A stretch of DNA of 64,000 bases from Ectopseudomonas chengduensis (GCF_015712065.1 NZ_JACFYZ010000006.1:186001-250000), one strand, 5' to 3'; positions 36,485 to 46,995 are shown, counted from the first letter of the stretch. Made by a program: numbers and translations. The notes: generated from the sequence alone by a model not told the origin.

Positions 36485-38452
36485 ATGGGTGGCTCATTGA
36501 GCAAGCGGCTGGCCAGTCTGAGCACGGCCAGCAAGTTGATGCTGGGTTTTGCTCTGGTATTGATTCTGACCGCTTTGGTGGCTGTTACCGGTTTGCTGGC
36601 GTTGCGTGAGGTCAGTGCTGGCGCCGAGCTGCAGCAGCGCATGAGCGCGCTGGGCGAGCAGGCGCTGCGTATGCGTCAGAGTGAGCAGGCGTTTGCGTTG
36701 AGTGGTGACAGCCAGCACGCCGAGCGCCTGGCCGAACAGGCTGAGGGCATTTTGCAGACCGGACAGGCACTGCAAAGTGAGCTCGACAGCAACACGGCCG
36801 CGATTCTGGCGCAGGTCGAGCCTGCACTGGCCGACTACCGCAGCGCCTTTTCCCGCTACGTTGAGCTCACCGACAACATGCAGCTGTCCTTGCAAGCCGC
36901 CGACTGGCTGGTGGTCAGCGCGGCCAACAGTCTGGATCTGCTGCAGGAAGGGCTGGCCGAAGACGGTGTCGACCTGCTCAAGAGCTCCCAAGGCGAGCAG
37001 GGCGGCGATTCGGTTCTGCAGGCCGGCAAGGTCGGCAAGATTCATCAACTGCTGTTGCAGGCGTTGGATCAGGCACGCCAGCGCCTGGAAGCCAGCCGGC
37101 GCAGCGGCAGCAGTGAGCAGGCGGAAATTGCCCAGGCAGGCGAGGCGCAAGCCCTGGCGGCCGAGTTGCGCGATGCGCTGGACGATCCCGGCTATGCCGC
37201 GGTGCTCGGTGAGGTGGTGGTCAACGTCGACTCCTTCAATGAGCGCCTGAAGGAGTACGCCACCCAGCTACAGCAACAAAAACAGGTATACGGGCAACTG
37301 GTCGCTCAGGTCGAGCAGTTGCTGCAGCGGGTCGAGCTGGCTCTGGACACGCAACGCCAGGCCATGCATGCCGAGCGTCAGGCCAGCAGCGGTCTGATCA
37401 TCCTGGCAGCGGCCTTGGCGCTGCTTTTCGGTCTTGGCGCGGCGATCATGATCAGCCTGGCCATCGTGCGTCCGCTCAAGCGCGTGATCGGCCTCGCCGA
37501 ATCCATTGCCAGTGGCGACCTCAGCGTACGTATCGAACAGGATCGGCGCGATGAAATCGGTCAACTGCTCGCTGCCATGCAAGGAATGTCCGCCAACCTG
37601 AGAGATATGGTTGGCCGCCTGCAGGGGGGTGTGGCGCAGATTTCCAGCTCCGCCCAGACCCTCTCGACAACTGCCGAGCAGACGCGCCAGGGCGTCAATG
37701 GTCAGAAGCTGGAGACCGATCAGGTCGCCACCGCCATGAGTCAGATGACGGCCACGGTGCACGAGGTGGCACGCAATGCCGAGGCCGCAGCGGCTTCCAC
37801 CGAACAGGCTGACCAGCGCGTCGGTGCCGGTAGCCAGGTGGTGCGCCAGACCCTGCAGCGCATCGAGCAATTGGCTCGCGCCATGGACGCCACTACCGAG
37901 AGCATTCAGCGCCTGAGCCAGGACACTCAGCGTATCGATGCCGTACTCGAGGTGATCAAGAGCGTTGCCGAGCAGACCAACCTGCTGGCGCTCAACGCGG
38001 CCATAGAAGCGGCGCGCGCCGGAGAACAGGGGCGTGGTTTTGCGGTGGTCGCCGATGAGGTGCGGGCGTTGGCAAAACGCACTCAGCAATCCACGGCGGA
38101 AATCGAGTCGCTGATCGCGGCCTTGCGCGAGGGTAGCCGCCGCGCCGTGACGGACATGGAGCAGAGCGCCAGCCTGGTGAATCTGACCGTTGGCGACGCC
38201 AACCAGACCGAAGGCGCCCTGGCGGCCATTGCCGAGGCGGTGAGCCTGATCTCGGAAATGAATCAGCAGATCGCTGCCGCCGCCGAGCAGCAAACCGCCG
38301 TGGCCGAGGAAATCAACCGCAGCGTCACCTCGATCCGCGATATTGCCGATCAGTCAGCCACGGCCATGGACGAAACCGCCGCCTCGAGCATCCAGCTGGC
38401 TGAGCTGGGGCGTGAGCTGCAGGGCATGGCGGGGCACTTTCGCCTGACATAG
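36485..38452 (+). CDS. Methyl-accepting chemotaxis protein with a long helical sensor
   Basis: 655 residues from the ATG at 36485, preceded by a G-rich ribosome binding site. Transmembrane helices are near residues 19-39 and 302-325. The ~260-residue periplasmic part between them is almost entirely helical. That length suggests the helical bimodular (HBM) domain known from McpS-type receptors for organic acids, rather than a single four-helix bundle. HAMP and a signalling domain follow, with tip [38 protein letters not shown]. The ligand is inferred only by class. Confidence 0.92.
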   Translation: MGGSLSKRLASLSTASKLMLGFALVLILTALVAVTGLLALREVSAGAELQQRMSALGEQALRMRQSEQAFALSGDSQHAERLAEQAEGILQTGQALQSELDSNTAAILAQVEPALADYRSAFSRYVELTDNMQLSLQAADWLVVSAANSLDLLQEGLAEDGVDLLKSSQGEQGGDSVLQAGKVGKIHQLLLQALDQARQRLEASRRSGSSEQAEIAQAGEAQALAAELRDALDDPGYAAVLGEVVVNVDSFNERLKEYATQLQQQKQVYGQLVAQVEQLLQRVELALDTQRQAMHAERQASSGLIILAAALALLFGLGAAIMISLAIVRPLKRVIGLAESIASGDLSVRIEQDRRDEIGQLLAAMQGMSANLRDMVGRLQGGVAQISSSAQTLSTTAEQTRQGVNGQKLETDQVATAMSQMTATVHEVARNAEAAAASTEQADQRVGAGSQVVRQTLQRIEQLARAMDATTESIQRLSQDTQRIDAVLEVIKSVAEQTNLLALNAAIEAARAGEQGRGFAVVADEVRALAKRTQQSTAEIESLIAALREGSRRAVTDMEQSASLVNLTVGDANQTEGALAAIAEAVSLISEMNQQIAAAAEQQTAVAEEINRSVTSIRDIADQSATAMDETAASSIQLAELGRELQGMAGHFRLT

Positions 38453-38547
38453 CGTCTGGCCTCACAGTTTCGTGAGCAAACTTTGCATAGCGCTATGCCA
38501 CGCCCCGGCGCCCCAGTAGCATCGACGTTCTGCATAAGGAGCGAATG

Positions 38548-39465
38548 ATGCGAAGCAAACTGGATACCTGTCTCGACTCGGTCAATCAGGTGTTGCTGGG
38601 CAAAGAGGCGCAGGTACGCCTGGCGCTGACCTGCCTGCTGGCGCGCGGTCACCTGTTGATCGAAGACCTGCCGGGCATGGGCAAGACGACCCTCAGTCAT
38701 GCCCTGGCACGTGTGCTGGGGCTGAGCTTTCAGCGCATCCAGTTCACCTCCGACCTGTTGCCCGGCGACATTCTTGGCACCTCGGTGTTCGACAAGGACA
38801 GCGGGCAGTTCGTCTTTCATCCGGGACCGATCTTTGCCGAGTTGGTGCTGGCCGATGAAATCAACCGCGCCACGCCGAAGAGTCAGAGCGCGCTGCTCGA
38901 AGCCATGGAAGAAGGGCAGGTGACCATCGAGGGCGCGACCCGGCCGCTGCCCGAGCCGTTTTTCGTCATCGCCACGCAGAACCCGGTCAGCAGTGGCGGC
39001 ACCTTCGCCTTGCCCGAATCCCAACTCGATCGTTTTCTCATGCGTCTGTCGCTGGGCTATCCGGCGCAGGCTGCGGAACGGGCGTTGCTGCTGGGCGATG
39101 CCCGGCGCGATCTGTTGCCACGCATGGAATCCATTCTCGACCATGCCGAACTGGCCCGTCTGCAGGCGCAAGTGCCCAAGGTGCGTGCCAGCGATGCGCT
39201 GATCGACTATGTACTGCGCCTGGTCGAGGCCACCCGCAGCCAGCCGCAATTCGCCTGGGGCTTGTCGCCGCGTGCCAGTCTGGCGTTGCTGGCCGCTGCA
39301 CGGGCCTGGGCTTTGCTGGCCGAACGTGATTACGTCATCCCCGAAGACGTGCAAGCGGTACTGCCATCAGTAGTGGGGCATCGTCTGCGCGAGCGCGCCG
39401 ACCCCACCGGTCACGGTGGCGGCACTCTGGTGCAATGGCTGCTGCGCGAAGTGCCGGCGCTCTGA
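38548..39465 (+). CDS. MoxR family AAA+ ATPase
   Basis: 305 residues from the second of two adjacent ATG codons, which has AAGGA at the better distance; the first ATG adds one residue. Walker A is DLPGMGKTTL at residues 40-49, Walker B LVLADEINRATP, and sensor 1 VIATQNPV. MoxR ATPases act as chaperones, often with a DUF58 partner. The gene is followed by DUF58 (TGATG overlap) and TgpA, the same order as in other pseudomonads. Confidence 0.94.
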   Translation: MRSKLDTCLDSVNQVLLGKEAQVRLALTCLLARGHLLIEDLPGMGKTTLSHALARVLGLSFQRIQFTSDLLPGDILGTSVFDKDSGQFVFHPGPIFAELVLADEINRATPKSQSALLEAMEEGQVTIEGATRPLPEPFFVIATQNPVSSGGTFALPESQLDRFLMRLSLGYPAQAAERALLLGDARRDLLPRMESILDHAELARLQAQVPKVRASDALIDYVLRLVEATRSQPQFAWGLSPRASLALLAAARAWALLAERDYVIPEDVQAVLPSVVGHRLRERADPTGHGGGTLVQWLLREVPAL

Positions 39466-40421
39466 TGCGTGCAGCGCTGAAGCCGCTCTGGCGGCGCTGG
39501 TTGGCCAGGCGTATTCCGCCAGCGGCCAGCGTGCGCCTGAATCAGCGGCGCATTTTCATTCTACCCAGCCGGGTGGGGGCGGTTTTTGCCGTGGCCCTGC
39601 TGCTGATGCTGCTGGTGGGCATCAATTACCAGAACAGCCTGGCCTATGGCCTGACCTTCCTGCTGGTGTCGGTGTTCGTCGTCACCATCCTGCATACCTA
39701 CCGCAACCTGGCCGGGTTGGTGCTCAAGGCCGGTGGCGGTGGTGCGGTGTTCGTCGGCGAGCATGCGCGTTTTCGCGTGCGCCTGGAGAGCCCTGAGCGT
39801 GAGCGCCAGGCCGTGGCGCTGGGCTGGCCACCGTCTGATCTGGTGGTGCGCGACGTACCGCGCCAGGGGCAGACCGAAGTGGATCTGAGCCAGCCAGCCG
39901 TGCGACGTGGCTGGCTGCGACCCGAGCGTCTACGGGTGGAAAGCCGTTTTCCGTTGGGCTTGCTGGTGGCCTGGAGCTGGGTCGATCTGGATCAGGCGGT
40001 GCTGGTCTACCCGCGGCCGCTGGAGGGTGAGCTGCCGTTGTCGGCAGGCTTGGGCGACGAGGAGGAGGAAGAGGGCATGCGTGCCCGCGGCCAGGGCGCC
40101 GATGATTTCCAGGGCCTGCGCGAGTATCAACCAGGCGACTCGAAACGACGCCTGGACTGGAAGGCCTATTCACGTGGCCAGGGCCTGCTGGTCAAGGATT
40201 TCGCCATGCTCAGCGGCCGCGATCTATGGCTGGACTTCGACAGCCTGGGGGGCGACAGCGAAATGCGTTTGTCGCTGCTCTGCCACTGGGTGCTGCAATT
40301 TACCGAGCGGCAACAGGCGTTCGGCCTGCAACTGCCTGGGCAGGTAATTGCCCCTGATTACGGTGAGGGGCATCGCGATGCCTGCCTGCGCGCCCTGGCG
40401 TTGTTCGGAGCGCGCGTATGA
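39465..40421 (+). CDS. DUF58 domain-containing membrane protein
   Basis: 318 residues from the ATG at 39465. Two close hydrophobic helices (VGAVFAVALLLMLLVGINYQN and LAYGLTFLLVSVFVVTILH) anchor it. The DUF58 core YQPGDSKRRLDWKAYSRGQGLLVKDFAML follows at about residues 220-250. The predicted VWA-like fold after it is truncated compared with full VWA proteins. It is probably the substrate partner of the MoxR ATPase. Its stop overlaps the start of tgpA. Confidence 0.92.
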   Translation: MRAALKPLWRRWLARRIPPAASVRLNQRRIFILPSRVGAVFAVALLLMLLVGINYQNSLAYGLTFLLVSVFVVTILHTYRNLAGLVLKAGGGGAVFVGEHARFRVRLESPERERQAVALGWPPSDLVVRDVPRQGQTEVDLSQPAVRRGWLRPERLRVESRFPLGLLVAWSWVDLDQAVLVYPRPLEGELPLSAGLGDEEEEEGMRARGQGADDFQGLREYQPGDSKRRLDWKAYSRGQGLLVKDFAMLSGRDLWLDFDSLGGDSEMRLSLLCHWVLQFTERQQAFGLQLPGQVIAPDYGEGHRDACLRALALFGARV

Positions 40422-42403
40422 GCAGCCTGCCGGGTATCCCGAGGATCGCCCTGACCTGGTTGCTGGTCGCCCAGGTGCTGGTGATCGTGCCGCACCTGGT
40501 GCATCTGCCGCTGTGGATGATCGCGCTATGGCTCGGCGCTGCCGGTTGGCGCGTGCAGATCTTCCGCATGCGGGCGCGCTATCCCAATGGCTGGGCCAAG
40601 GGCGGTCTGGTGCTGCTGGTACTGGCGGGCATCCTGCTTTCGCGCGGCACGCTGGTGGGGCTGGATGCCGCGTCAGTGCTGCTGATCGCCACCTTCACCC
40701 TCAAGCTGCTGGAGATGCGCACGCGGCGTGATGCGCTGGTACTGATCTTCCTCGGTTTCTTCTGCGTGGTGACCGCCTATCTGTTCGAAGACGGCATTCT
40801 TGCCGCGCTCTACAGCCTGCTGCCGGTCACGGCGCTGCTGACCGCCCTGGTCGGCCTGCAGCACAGTGGATTTGCCGAACGCCCCTGGCCGCCCCTGCGC
40901 CTGGCAGGTGGCCTGGTGCTGCAAGCGATACCGCTGATGCTTCTGCTGTTCGTGTTCTTTCCGCGCATGGGGCCGTTGTGGTCGCTGCCACTGCCCAGCG
41001 ACAAGGGCGTCACTGGCCTGTCGGACAGCATGGAGCCAGCCGATATCGCTGAGCTCAGTCGCTCCTCGGCACTGGCCTTTCGCGCCAGCTTCGAGGGTGA
41101 GGTGCCGGCGAGAGGGCAGCTGTATTGGCGTGCTCTGACGCTGGAGCGCTTCGATGGCAGACGCTGGTCGCAGTCCAGTTACGCTGATGTACCCGTCGCG
41201 CCGCAGTGGAGCAAGGCAGGCGAATCGCTCGATTACAGCATCATCATGCAGCCCAGCGGCAAGCGTTGGCTGTACGCCCTGGATGTCGGCGAGATGGCGC
41301 AGGACAGCGGGCGGATGATGAACGACTTCCGTTGGCAGAGACTGCGTCCGGTGGATCGGCCGCTGTTGTACCAGGTGCGCTCCTGGCCCGAGGCCGTGCG
41401 GGAGGCGCAGGCCGAACCGCCAGGTATCCGTCAGGCGTTGCAATTGCCGCAGCAGGGCGATCCGCGCAGTCGCGCCTGGGCGGCTGAGCTGAAGGCGCAG
41501 TATCCGCAGAGCGACGCATTGGTGGCGGCAGTGCTGCAGCATTTCAACCGTGAACCCTACGTGTACACACTGCGCCCGCAGCCTCTGGGCAGCGACAGCA
41601 TCGACGATTTCCTGTTCAACACCCGGCGTGGTTTTTGCGCGCACTATGCCGGCGCCATGACCTTCGTGCTGCGTGCCGCGGGTATTCCCGCGCGGGTGGT
41701 AGCCGGTTATCAGGGCGGCGAGCTCAATCCCAATGGCAACTACATCCAGGTACGTCAGTTCGACGCCCATGCCTGGGTCGAGTACTGGCAGCCGGGCCGT
41801 GGCTGGCGCAGCGTCGATCCGACTTTTCAGGTAGCGCCGGAGCGTATCGAACAAGGGCTGGAAGAGGCCTTGGCCGAAGAGGATGGTTTTCTCGACGATC
41901 AACCCTTCTCGCCACTGCGCTACCGCGAGCTGGCCTGGCTCAATCAGCTGCGCATGAGTTGGGAAAATCTCAATTACGGTTGGCAGCGCTGGGTGCTGGG
42001 GTACCAGGGCGAGCAACAGCTGAAACTGCTGCAGAACTGGTTCGGCAGCCTCGATTGGCAGCGCCTGGCGCTCGCTCTGGTGGGCACTGGAGCGCTTCTG
42101 ATTGGCCTGCTGGCGCTGTGGTTGCTCAAGCCCTGGCAGCAACGGCCTGATTCGCAACGCCAGGCGTTTCGCAAGTTCGAGCGGCTGCTGGCGCGCCATG
42201 ACGTGCGCCGAGACGCGGGTGAGGGCGCACGCTCTTTCGCGTTGCGTGCTGCGCAGCAGTTGCCAGAGCAGGCGGCGCAGATCGAGACATTTGCCCGTTG
42301 CTTCGAGCAGCAGCGTTATGCCGGCGGGCCAGCTTCGCGCGATGCCCTGCGGCAGGCATTGAGTGATTTGCGCAGAGCATTACCCTGGCGCCTGCCGCGT
42401 TAG
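40418..42403 (+). CDS. tgpA: TgpA-like membrane protein with periplasmic transglutaminase domain
   Basis: 661 residues. Six or so membrane helices fill residues 10-190. A periplasmic region follows that holds the transglutaminase core: Cys about 407 in NTRRGFCAHYAGAMTFVLRAAGIPARVVAGY, histidine in FDAHAWVEYW, aspartate in RSVDPTF. Another helix lies at about 555-575, then a short cytoplasmic DUF4129-like tail. P. aeruginosa TgpA (PA2873) has the same layout and is reported essential there. It forms one operon with the MoxR and DUF58 genes. Confidence 0.93.
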   Translation: MSSLPGIPRIALTWLLVAQVLVIVPHLVHLPLWMIALWLGAAGWRVQIFRMRARYPNGWAKGGLVLLVLAGILLSRGTLVGLDAASVLLIATFTLKLLEMRTRRDALVLIFLGFFCVVTAYLFEDGILAALYSLLPVTALLTALVGLQHSGFAERPWPPLRLAGGLVLQAIPLMLLLFVFFPRMGPLWSLPLPSDKGVTGLSDSMEPADIAELSRSSALAFRASFEGEVPARGQLYWRALTLERFDGRRWSQSSYADVPVAPQWSKAGESLDYSIIMQPSGKRWLYALDVGEMAQDSGRMMNDFRWQRLRPVDRPLLYQVRSWPEAVREAQAEPPGIRQALQLPQQGDPRSRAWAAELKAQYPQSDALVAAVLQHFNREPYVYTLRPQPLGSDSIDDFLFNTRRGFCAHYAGAMTFVLRAAGIPARVVAGYQGGELNPNGNYIQVRQFDAHAWVEYWQPGRGWRSVDPTFQVAPERIEQGLEEALAEEDGFLDDQPFSPLRYRELAWLNQLRMSWENLNYGWQRWVLGYQGEQQLKLLQNWFGSLDWQRLALALVGTGALLIGLLALWLLKPWQQRPDSQRQAFRKFERLLARHDVRRDAGEGARSFALRAAQQLPEQAAQIETFARCFEQQRYAGGPASRDALRQALSDLRRALPWRLPR

Positions 42404-42476
42404 CGACCATTGGTCACTTGTTTGAGTGGGGGGGCGGGTTGTTAGCTTGGCGCATCGTCGTTTGGGAGGATCGAGC

Positions 42477-43247
42477 ATGAGCGATTTCATCGAACATTGT
42501 TTGGGGCGTGTCCTGGCTCTGCAGGTGCGGCTGTATGCCTGCCAGGCGCGGTTGGCCGACTGCACTGACACCGAGGCCTTGCACGACTTGCGCATCGCTC
42601 TGCGACAATTGCGCAGCCTGTTGCGTCCGCTGCGCGGTCTGCCGGCTGTGGATGCTCTGGAACAGGGGGCAGCGGTGCTGGGCCGCCTCAGTGGGCCGCT
42701 GCGTGATCGTGAGGTGTTGGTGGCCGAGCTGACGCGTCTGGGCCTGGTGCATCTGGCGCCTGCCGATGAAGCGCAGCGCGCCGCAGGTTACCTTGCCATT
42801 GCCAGCAGTCGCGAGTTGGCCGACCTGATGCTGTTGCTCGACGGCTGGCCGGCGAATTGGCGTGAAGCGGCCAGGCAAGGCCAGTTGAACGATGTGGATA
42901 AGCGCATCCGGCGCCGTCTGCGGCGCCAGCAACGACAACTGGCCCGCGCGTTACGCGATCCGGCGCATGACCGCCATCGCCTGCGCCTGCTGATCAAACG
43001 TGTGCGCTACGCTGCTGAAACCTACCCGGCACAAAGTCGTTTGAGCAAAGCGGCGCAGCTCAGGCTCAAACGTGCGCAAAGCGCTCTTGGCGACTGGCAT
43101 GACCACCTGCAGTGGCTGGCGCAGGCCGATGCGCTGGCGTCGCTGGGCCCTTGCCGGGCAATCTGGCTGCAGGCTCAGCAGGCGGCCGAGCAACGCGCTG
43201 ATGGAGCCCTGCTGGCACTGTATGGCGATTTTCCCAGCGTGGAATAA
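42477..43247 (+). CDS. CHAD domain-containing protein
   Basis: 256 residues from the ATG at 42477, with GGGAGGA seven bases upstream. The conserved histidine- and arginine-rich helices are evident: EALHDLRIALRQLRSLLRPL near residue 33 and HRLRLLIKRVRYAAETYP near residue 180. CHAD domains bind polyphosphate and are found with granules or with CYTH phosphatases; no CYTH domain is present here. Location is cytoplasmic. Confidence 0.88.
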   Translation: MSDFIEHCLGRVLALQVRLYACQARLADCTDTEALHDLRIALRQLRSLLRPLRGLPAVDALEQGAAVLGRLSGPLRDREVLVAELTRLGLVHLAPADEAQRAAGYLAIASSRELADLMLLLDGWPANWREAARQGQLNDVDKRIRRRLRRQQRQLARALRDPAHDRHRLRLLIKRVRYAAETYPAQSRLSKAAQLRLKRAQSALGDWHDHLQWLAQADALASLGPCRAIWLQAQQAAEQRADGALLALYGDFPSVE

Positions 43248-43353
43248 GGCGACATTTTCGCCGCAAATATGACCGAATAAGCATCCTTGCGGGCTATCGT
43301 TCCGTTGCCACCATCCCCTAAGATCGTCGCCATCGATGAATGCCGAGGTGCGT

Positions 43354-44151
43354 ATGATCTTTTCCGAAATGCTCGAAGCGGTGCGCCGCGATGCCGATGC
43401 CGTGGTGATCCCGGCCGAATGGGGGCAGGGACGCGCCAGTTTCGGCGGTCTGGTGGCGGCTCTGGCGTTCGAGGCGATGCGCGCCAAGGTGCCGCAGGAC
43501 CGACCGGTGCGCTCGCTGGCCATCACCTTCGTCGGGCCGGTGGCGCCGGATGTTCCTGTCAGTTTTCAGGCCGAGGTGCTGCGCGAGGGCAAGGCGGTCA
43601 GCCAGATGTCCCTGCGTGCAGTTCAGGATGGCCAGGTGGTGACCGTGGTGCAGGGCAGCTTTGGCGCATCGCGTCCTTCGACGATTGCCGTGGAGGCACT
43701 TGCCGCGCCGCAGATCACGCCGGTCGAGCAATGCCAGGAATTGCCCTACGTGCGCAATGTCACGCCGGAGTTCACCCGCTTCCTGGCCATGCGTTGGGGG
43801 ATTGGCGGCATGCCTTTCAGCAACACGCCGTCGCGGCAGATGGGCGGCTGGGTGCGCTTGCGCGGTGAGCGCGAGCCGCAGGCGCTCAGCGAGGCGCATG
43901 TGCTGGCACTGGTCGACGCCTGGCCGCCTGCGGTGCTGCCGTATCTGAAAAGCCCGGCGCCGGGCAGCTCGCTGACCTGGACCATCGAGTTCGTCCAGCC
44001 GCTACACACACTTAGCAGCGAAGACTGGTGTCTGTATCGCGCGGATATCGAACATGCCCGCGATGGTTACGGGCACGTGGCGGCGGCGATGTGGACACCT
44101 GCAGGTGAGCTGATCGCCTTGAGCCGGCAGACCGTGACCGTATTTGCCTGA
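43354..44151 (+). CDS. Acyl-CoA thioesterase, double hot-dog (TesB-like)
   Basis: 265 residues from the ATG at 43354, which has GAGG five bases upstream; an ATG six codons earlier is the alternative. The N-terminal half has WGQGRASFGGLVAALAFEAM (the hot-dog helix) and the second half RQMGGWVRLRGERE and SLTWTIEFVQPL. This is the acyl-CoA thioesterase-like family with two hot-dog halves in one chain. It would hydrolyse acyl-CoA to free acid and CoA. It converges on the Mpo1-like gene with one base between stops. Confidence 0.87.
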   Translation: MIFSEMLEAVRRDADAVVIPAEWGQGRASFGGLVAALAFEAMRAKVPQDRPVRSLAITFVGPVAPDVPVSFQAEVLREGKAVSQMSLRAVQDGQVVTVVQGSFGASRPSTIAVEALAAPQITPVEQCQELPYVRNVTPEFTRFLAMRWGIGGMPFSNTPSRQMGGWVRLRGEREPQALSEAHVLALVDAWPPAVLPYLKSPAPGSSLTWTIEFVQPLHTLSSEDWCLYRADIEHARDGYGHVAAAMWTPAGELIALSRQTVTVFA

Positions 44152-44152
44152 T

Positions 44153-44515
44153 TCAGTGGCGCCGGCGTTGGCGCCAGGCGCGCCACCACGCGCCGCTGAA
44201 GAGAAAGCGCGGGAACGTCACGCACTGCTCCAACAGCAGACGCTTCAGCGCATCGTTCTTGCTGGCGAAGGGTTCCGCAGGCTGCTGTTCCAGTCTGTGG
44301 CCGTGAGCTTGCAGCGCCAGGGAGGCGATCAGGCCGATGCTGCCCAGTGCCAACGGCACGAACCGCAGATGCCATAGGCCGATCAGCAGCAGTATCAGCG
44401 ACAGGAGGAACAGTGGCACGGCGATCAGGTGCAGCAGCAGATTGGTGGGATGCCGATGCTGGCTGGCGTAATGGCGCCATTGCCAGGCCAGCAGGTTGGG
44501 GTGACGTTTGCTCAT
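44153..44515 (-). CDS. Mpo1-like (DUF962-related) membrane protein
   Basis: 120 residues. WRHYASQHRHPTNLLLHLIAVPLFLLSLILLLIG contains the HxxxxNxxLH pattern that in Mpo1/DUF962 proteins provides metal ligands for 2-hydroxy fatty acid dioxygenation. Two hydrophobic segments span residues ~27-47 and ~50-68. A further histidine pair (QAHGHRLE) follows. The C-terminus is basic. It probably acts on lipids in the inner membrane. Its ribosome binding site lies within a stable hairpin (44520-44553). Family assignment is moderate; activity is unproven. Confidence 0.7.
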   Translation of the reverse strand: MSKRHPNLLAWQWRHYASQHRHPTNLLLHLIAVPLFLLSLILLLIGLWHLRFVPLALGSIGLIASLALQAHGHRLEQQPAEPFASKNDALKRLLLEQCVTFPRFLFSGAWWRAWRQRRRH

Positions 44516-44519
44516 GGGA

Positions 44520-44553
44520 CGATCCTCGACTCAATGAGACGAGTCTAGGATCG
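44520..44553 (-). promoter_or_regulatory. Hairpin sequestering the ribosome binding site of the Mpo1-like gene
   Basis: On the minus strand CGATCCT-A-GACTC, an 8-base loop, then GAGTC-G-AGGATCG form a 12-pair stem with one mismatch. The only good Shine-Dalgarno, GAGGA, lies in the 3' arm, seven bases before the ATG at 44515. If transcribed, it would hide the ribosome binding site. The same dyad could instead be a protein operator. Confidence 0.6.
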
Positions 44554-44618
44554 CCGCCAATGCAGAGCGAATTGCTCCTGGCTATGGCGCAGATAGGCTT
44601 ATGCCTAAAGGGCCACCT

Positions 44619-46082
44619 CTACAGGCGCAACTGGCCGATGGCCCTGTTCAGTTCGCCTGCCAGCTGGGCGAGCTGCTGACTGGTGGCGGCCGATTCGAGG
44701 GTCTGGCCAACGGTCTGTTCGGTGACGTCACGAATGCCCACCACCGAGCGGCTCATCTCTTCGGCCACCTGGCTCTGCTGTGTGGCGGCCACGGCGATCT
44801 GTGTATTGCTGTCGCGCATCAGCGCCACAGCGGCGGTGATCGCCGCCAGCGACTCGCCGGCTTCTTGCGCCAGTTGTACGCAATGGTTGGCGTTCTCCGA
44901 GCTTTCGCGCATGAACTCCACGGCGTCGCGGGAGCCAGCCTGCAGGTTGCCGATCATCTGGGTGATTTCGTCGGTGGAGTCCTGCACGCGCTTGGCCAGG
45001 TTGCGCACCTCGTCGGCGACCACGGCGAAGCCGCGGCCCATTTCACCGGCGCGGGCGGCCTCGATGGCGGCATTGAGGGCGAGCAGGTTGGTCTGTTCGG
45101 CGATGCCGTGAATCACACCGACCACGCGGCTGATGTGCTGGCTGTCTTCGGCCAGGCGCTCGATGCTGGCGGCGCTTTGGCGTACGCCCTGCGACAGGGC
45201 GGCGATGGATTGCTCGACCCGTTCCACCACCTGCTGGCCTGCGCGCGCTAGCTGATCGGCATTGAGCGACTGATCGCGGGTGGTGCCAGCGTGATCGGCG
45301 ATATGCTGCACGGTCGCTGACATCTCGTTGATTGCGGTGGCAGCCTGATCGGTTTCACTTTGCTGGCTGAGCATGCCCTGGCGCACCGCCCCCATGCGCT
45401 CGGCCATATCGCGGGTGCCACTGTTCAGCTCGCCCGCCACCTGGCCGACGGTGCCGACCACGCGCTGATAGCCGGCCTGCATGGCGTTGAAGGCGGCGGC
45501 CATCTGGCCGACTTCGTCACGACTGCTCAGCGGTACGCGCAGGGACAGGTCGCCGCTGCGCTCGGCTTGCAGTATCACGTCCTTGAGGGTGTTGAGGTGG
45601 CTCAAGAGAAAGCGGATCAACAGCTGCGAAGCAGCCAGCAGCAACAGCATCAACACGGCGACTGCGACGGCATAGGTCAGCGCATGCTGGGCGAACAGGT
45701 CGAGCAGGCTGGGTGCGCGCGCCACGATCGCCAGGGTACGTCCATCGCTGAGGGTGACGTGCTGCGCCCCGATCACGGGGGAGTCGCCGAACCGGGCGTC
45801 ATGCTTCACTGCCTGCCAGCCGCTGGCGTCGGGGCCACCTTGAGCGCCTGGCAGGCTGCCGTTGCCCACCTGGATATTGCTCGAACTGGGCAGTGCCGCC
45901 TGCTGCGGCCACTGCTGAAGCAGGCGCGCCTGCGCGATTGCAGCCTGCTTGGCATCGGCGCTGCGTGCCTGCTGCTCGGTATGCAGGGCGAACAGCACCA
46001 GCATCAGGCTGATGACGAAGGAAACGGCGTTGACCGCCCAGAATTTGTACTTGAGAGAAAGATCGCTGATCCAGGCGCCCAT
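44619..46082 (-). CDS. Methyl-accepting chemotaxis protein with a short sensor domain
   Basis: 487 residues from the ATG at 46082; the ribosome binding site is weak (GGATAAC-type). Transmembrane helices are near residues 12-34 and 133-156. The periplasmic part is only about 100 residues, includes a low-complexity Gly/Pro/Ser stretch ([16 protein letters not shown]) and is too short for a four-helix bundle or double Cache. HAMP and the signalling tip [38 protein letters not shown] follow. A flagellar-type promoter precedes it. The position before tatD and the MltF-like gene matches PA2867 as I remember it. Confidence 0.9.
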   Translation of the reverse strand: MGAWISDLSLKYKFWAVNAVSFVISLMLVLFALHTEQQARSADAKQAAIAQARLLQQWPQQAALPSSSNIQVGNGSLPGAQGGPDASGWQAVKHDARFGDSPVIGAQHVTLSDGRTLAIVARAPSLLDLFAQHALTYAVAVAVLMLLLLAASQLLIRFLLSHLNTLKDVILQAERSGDLSLRVPLSSRDEVGQMAAAFNAMQAGYQRVVGTVGQVAGELNSGTRDMAERMGAVRQGMLSQQSETDQAATAINEMSATVQHIADHAGTTRDQSLNADQLARAGQQVVERVEQSIAALSQGVRQSAASIERLAEDSQHISRVVGVIHGIAEQTNLLALNAAIEAARAGEMGRGFAVVADEVRNLAKRVQDSTDEITQMIGNLQAGSRDAVEFMRESSENANHCVQLAQEAGESLAAITAAVALMRDSNTQIAVAATQQSQVAEEMSRSVVGIRDVTEQTVGQTLESAATSQQLAQLAGELNRAIGQLRL

Positions 46083-46134
46083 GCTGTTGTTATCCGTCTC
46101 GCTGCGTTCGCTATTGGCCAAGTGCCAGCAGTAT

Positions 46135-46160
46135 GCATCGGTGAACAGCCAGGGTCTTGA
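46135..46160 (-). promoter_or_regulatory. Candidate FliA (sigma-28) promoter
   Basis: On the minus strand TCAAG at 46160, 13 bases, then ACCGATGC. This fits the Pseudomonas flagellar sigma consensus (TCAAG-N13-GCCGATA) with three mismatches in the -10. It lies 53 bases before the chemoreceptor ATG. Confidence 0.45.
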
Positions 46161-46182
46161 CGCCAATCAATACTCTGGCGCC

Positions 46183-46995
46183 TTAGTCTTCCACTATGGC
46201 TGGCATATCGAAGAACGCTCGCGCACAGGCGGTGGTTTGCGCTGCCAGGGTTTCCTCGCTTTGCCCGCGGTGCAACGCCACCTCGCGCAGCACCTCGCCG
46301 AGAAAGGCGGGCTCGTTACGCCCGCTCTTGGGCTTTGGCCGCAGGCTGCGCGGTAACAGGAAGGGCGCATCGGTCTCCAGCATCAGGCGCTCGCCGGGGA
46401 TATCCTTGAGCAGCGGATGTAGATGCGTACCGCGACGTTCGTCGCAGACCCAGCCGGTGATGCCGATATGCAGGTCGAGATCGAGATAGGCATAGAGTGC
46501 AGAGCGTTCGCCAGTAAAGCAGTGCACCACGGCCGCTGGCAGTCGGTCACGATAGTCACGCAGGATTTCCAGCAGGCGCTGGCTGGCTTCACGCTCATGT
46601 AGAAATACCGGCATCTGCAGTTCGACTGCCAGGGCCAGCTGTTCTTCCAGGGCTTTTTCCTGTGCCGGGCGTGGCGAGAAGTCGCGATCAAAATCCAGTC
46701 CGCATTCGCCTACGGCGCGTACTTGTGGCTCGGCCAGTAACGCCTTGAGCGTGCGGCTGCTGGCACCGTTCCACGAGCTGGCGTCGTGCGGATGAACCCC
46801 GGCGGTGCTGAACAGGCGTTGACCGCTGCTATCCAGCTGTCGGCAAAGTGCGAGGCTGGCTTCGCTTTCATTCAGACTGGTGCCGGTCAGCACCAGCTGA
46901 CACACCCCGGCTGCATAGGCGCGTTCGAGCAGCGCCTCGGCCTGCACCGCGAGGCTGGGGTGGGTGAGATTGACGGCAATATCGATGAGTTGCAT
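46183..46995 (-). CDS. tatD: TatD family metal-dependent hydrolase
   Basis: 270 residues. The N-terminus [15 protein letters not shown] matches TatD proper (VNLT) rather than the DxHxH form of its paralogues YcfH and YjjV. Metal-binding candidates are the histidine in GVHPHDA, the glutamate in [12 protein letters not shown], the histidines in PVFLHERE and AVVHCFTGE, and the aspartate in [10 protein letters not shown]. TatD is a cytoplasmic 3'-5' exonuclease active on oxidised or single-stranded DNA. The protein is complete. Confidence 0.92.
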   Translation of the reverse strand: MQLIDIAVNLTHPSLAVQAEALLERAYAAGVCQLVLTGTSLNESEASLALCRQLDSSGQRLFSTAGVHPHDASSWNGASSRTLKALLAEPQVRAVGECGLDFDRDFSPRPAQEKALEEQLALAVELQMPVFLHEREASQRLLEILRDYRDRLPAAVVHCFTGERSALYAYLDLDLHIGITGWVCDERRGTHLHPLLKDIPGERLMLETDAPFLLPRSLRPKPKSGRNEPAFLGEVLREVALHRGQSEETLAAQTTACARAFFDMPAIVED

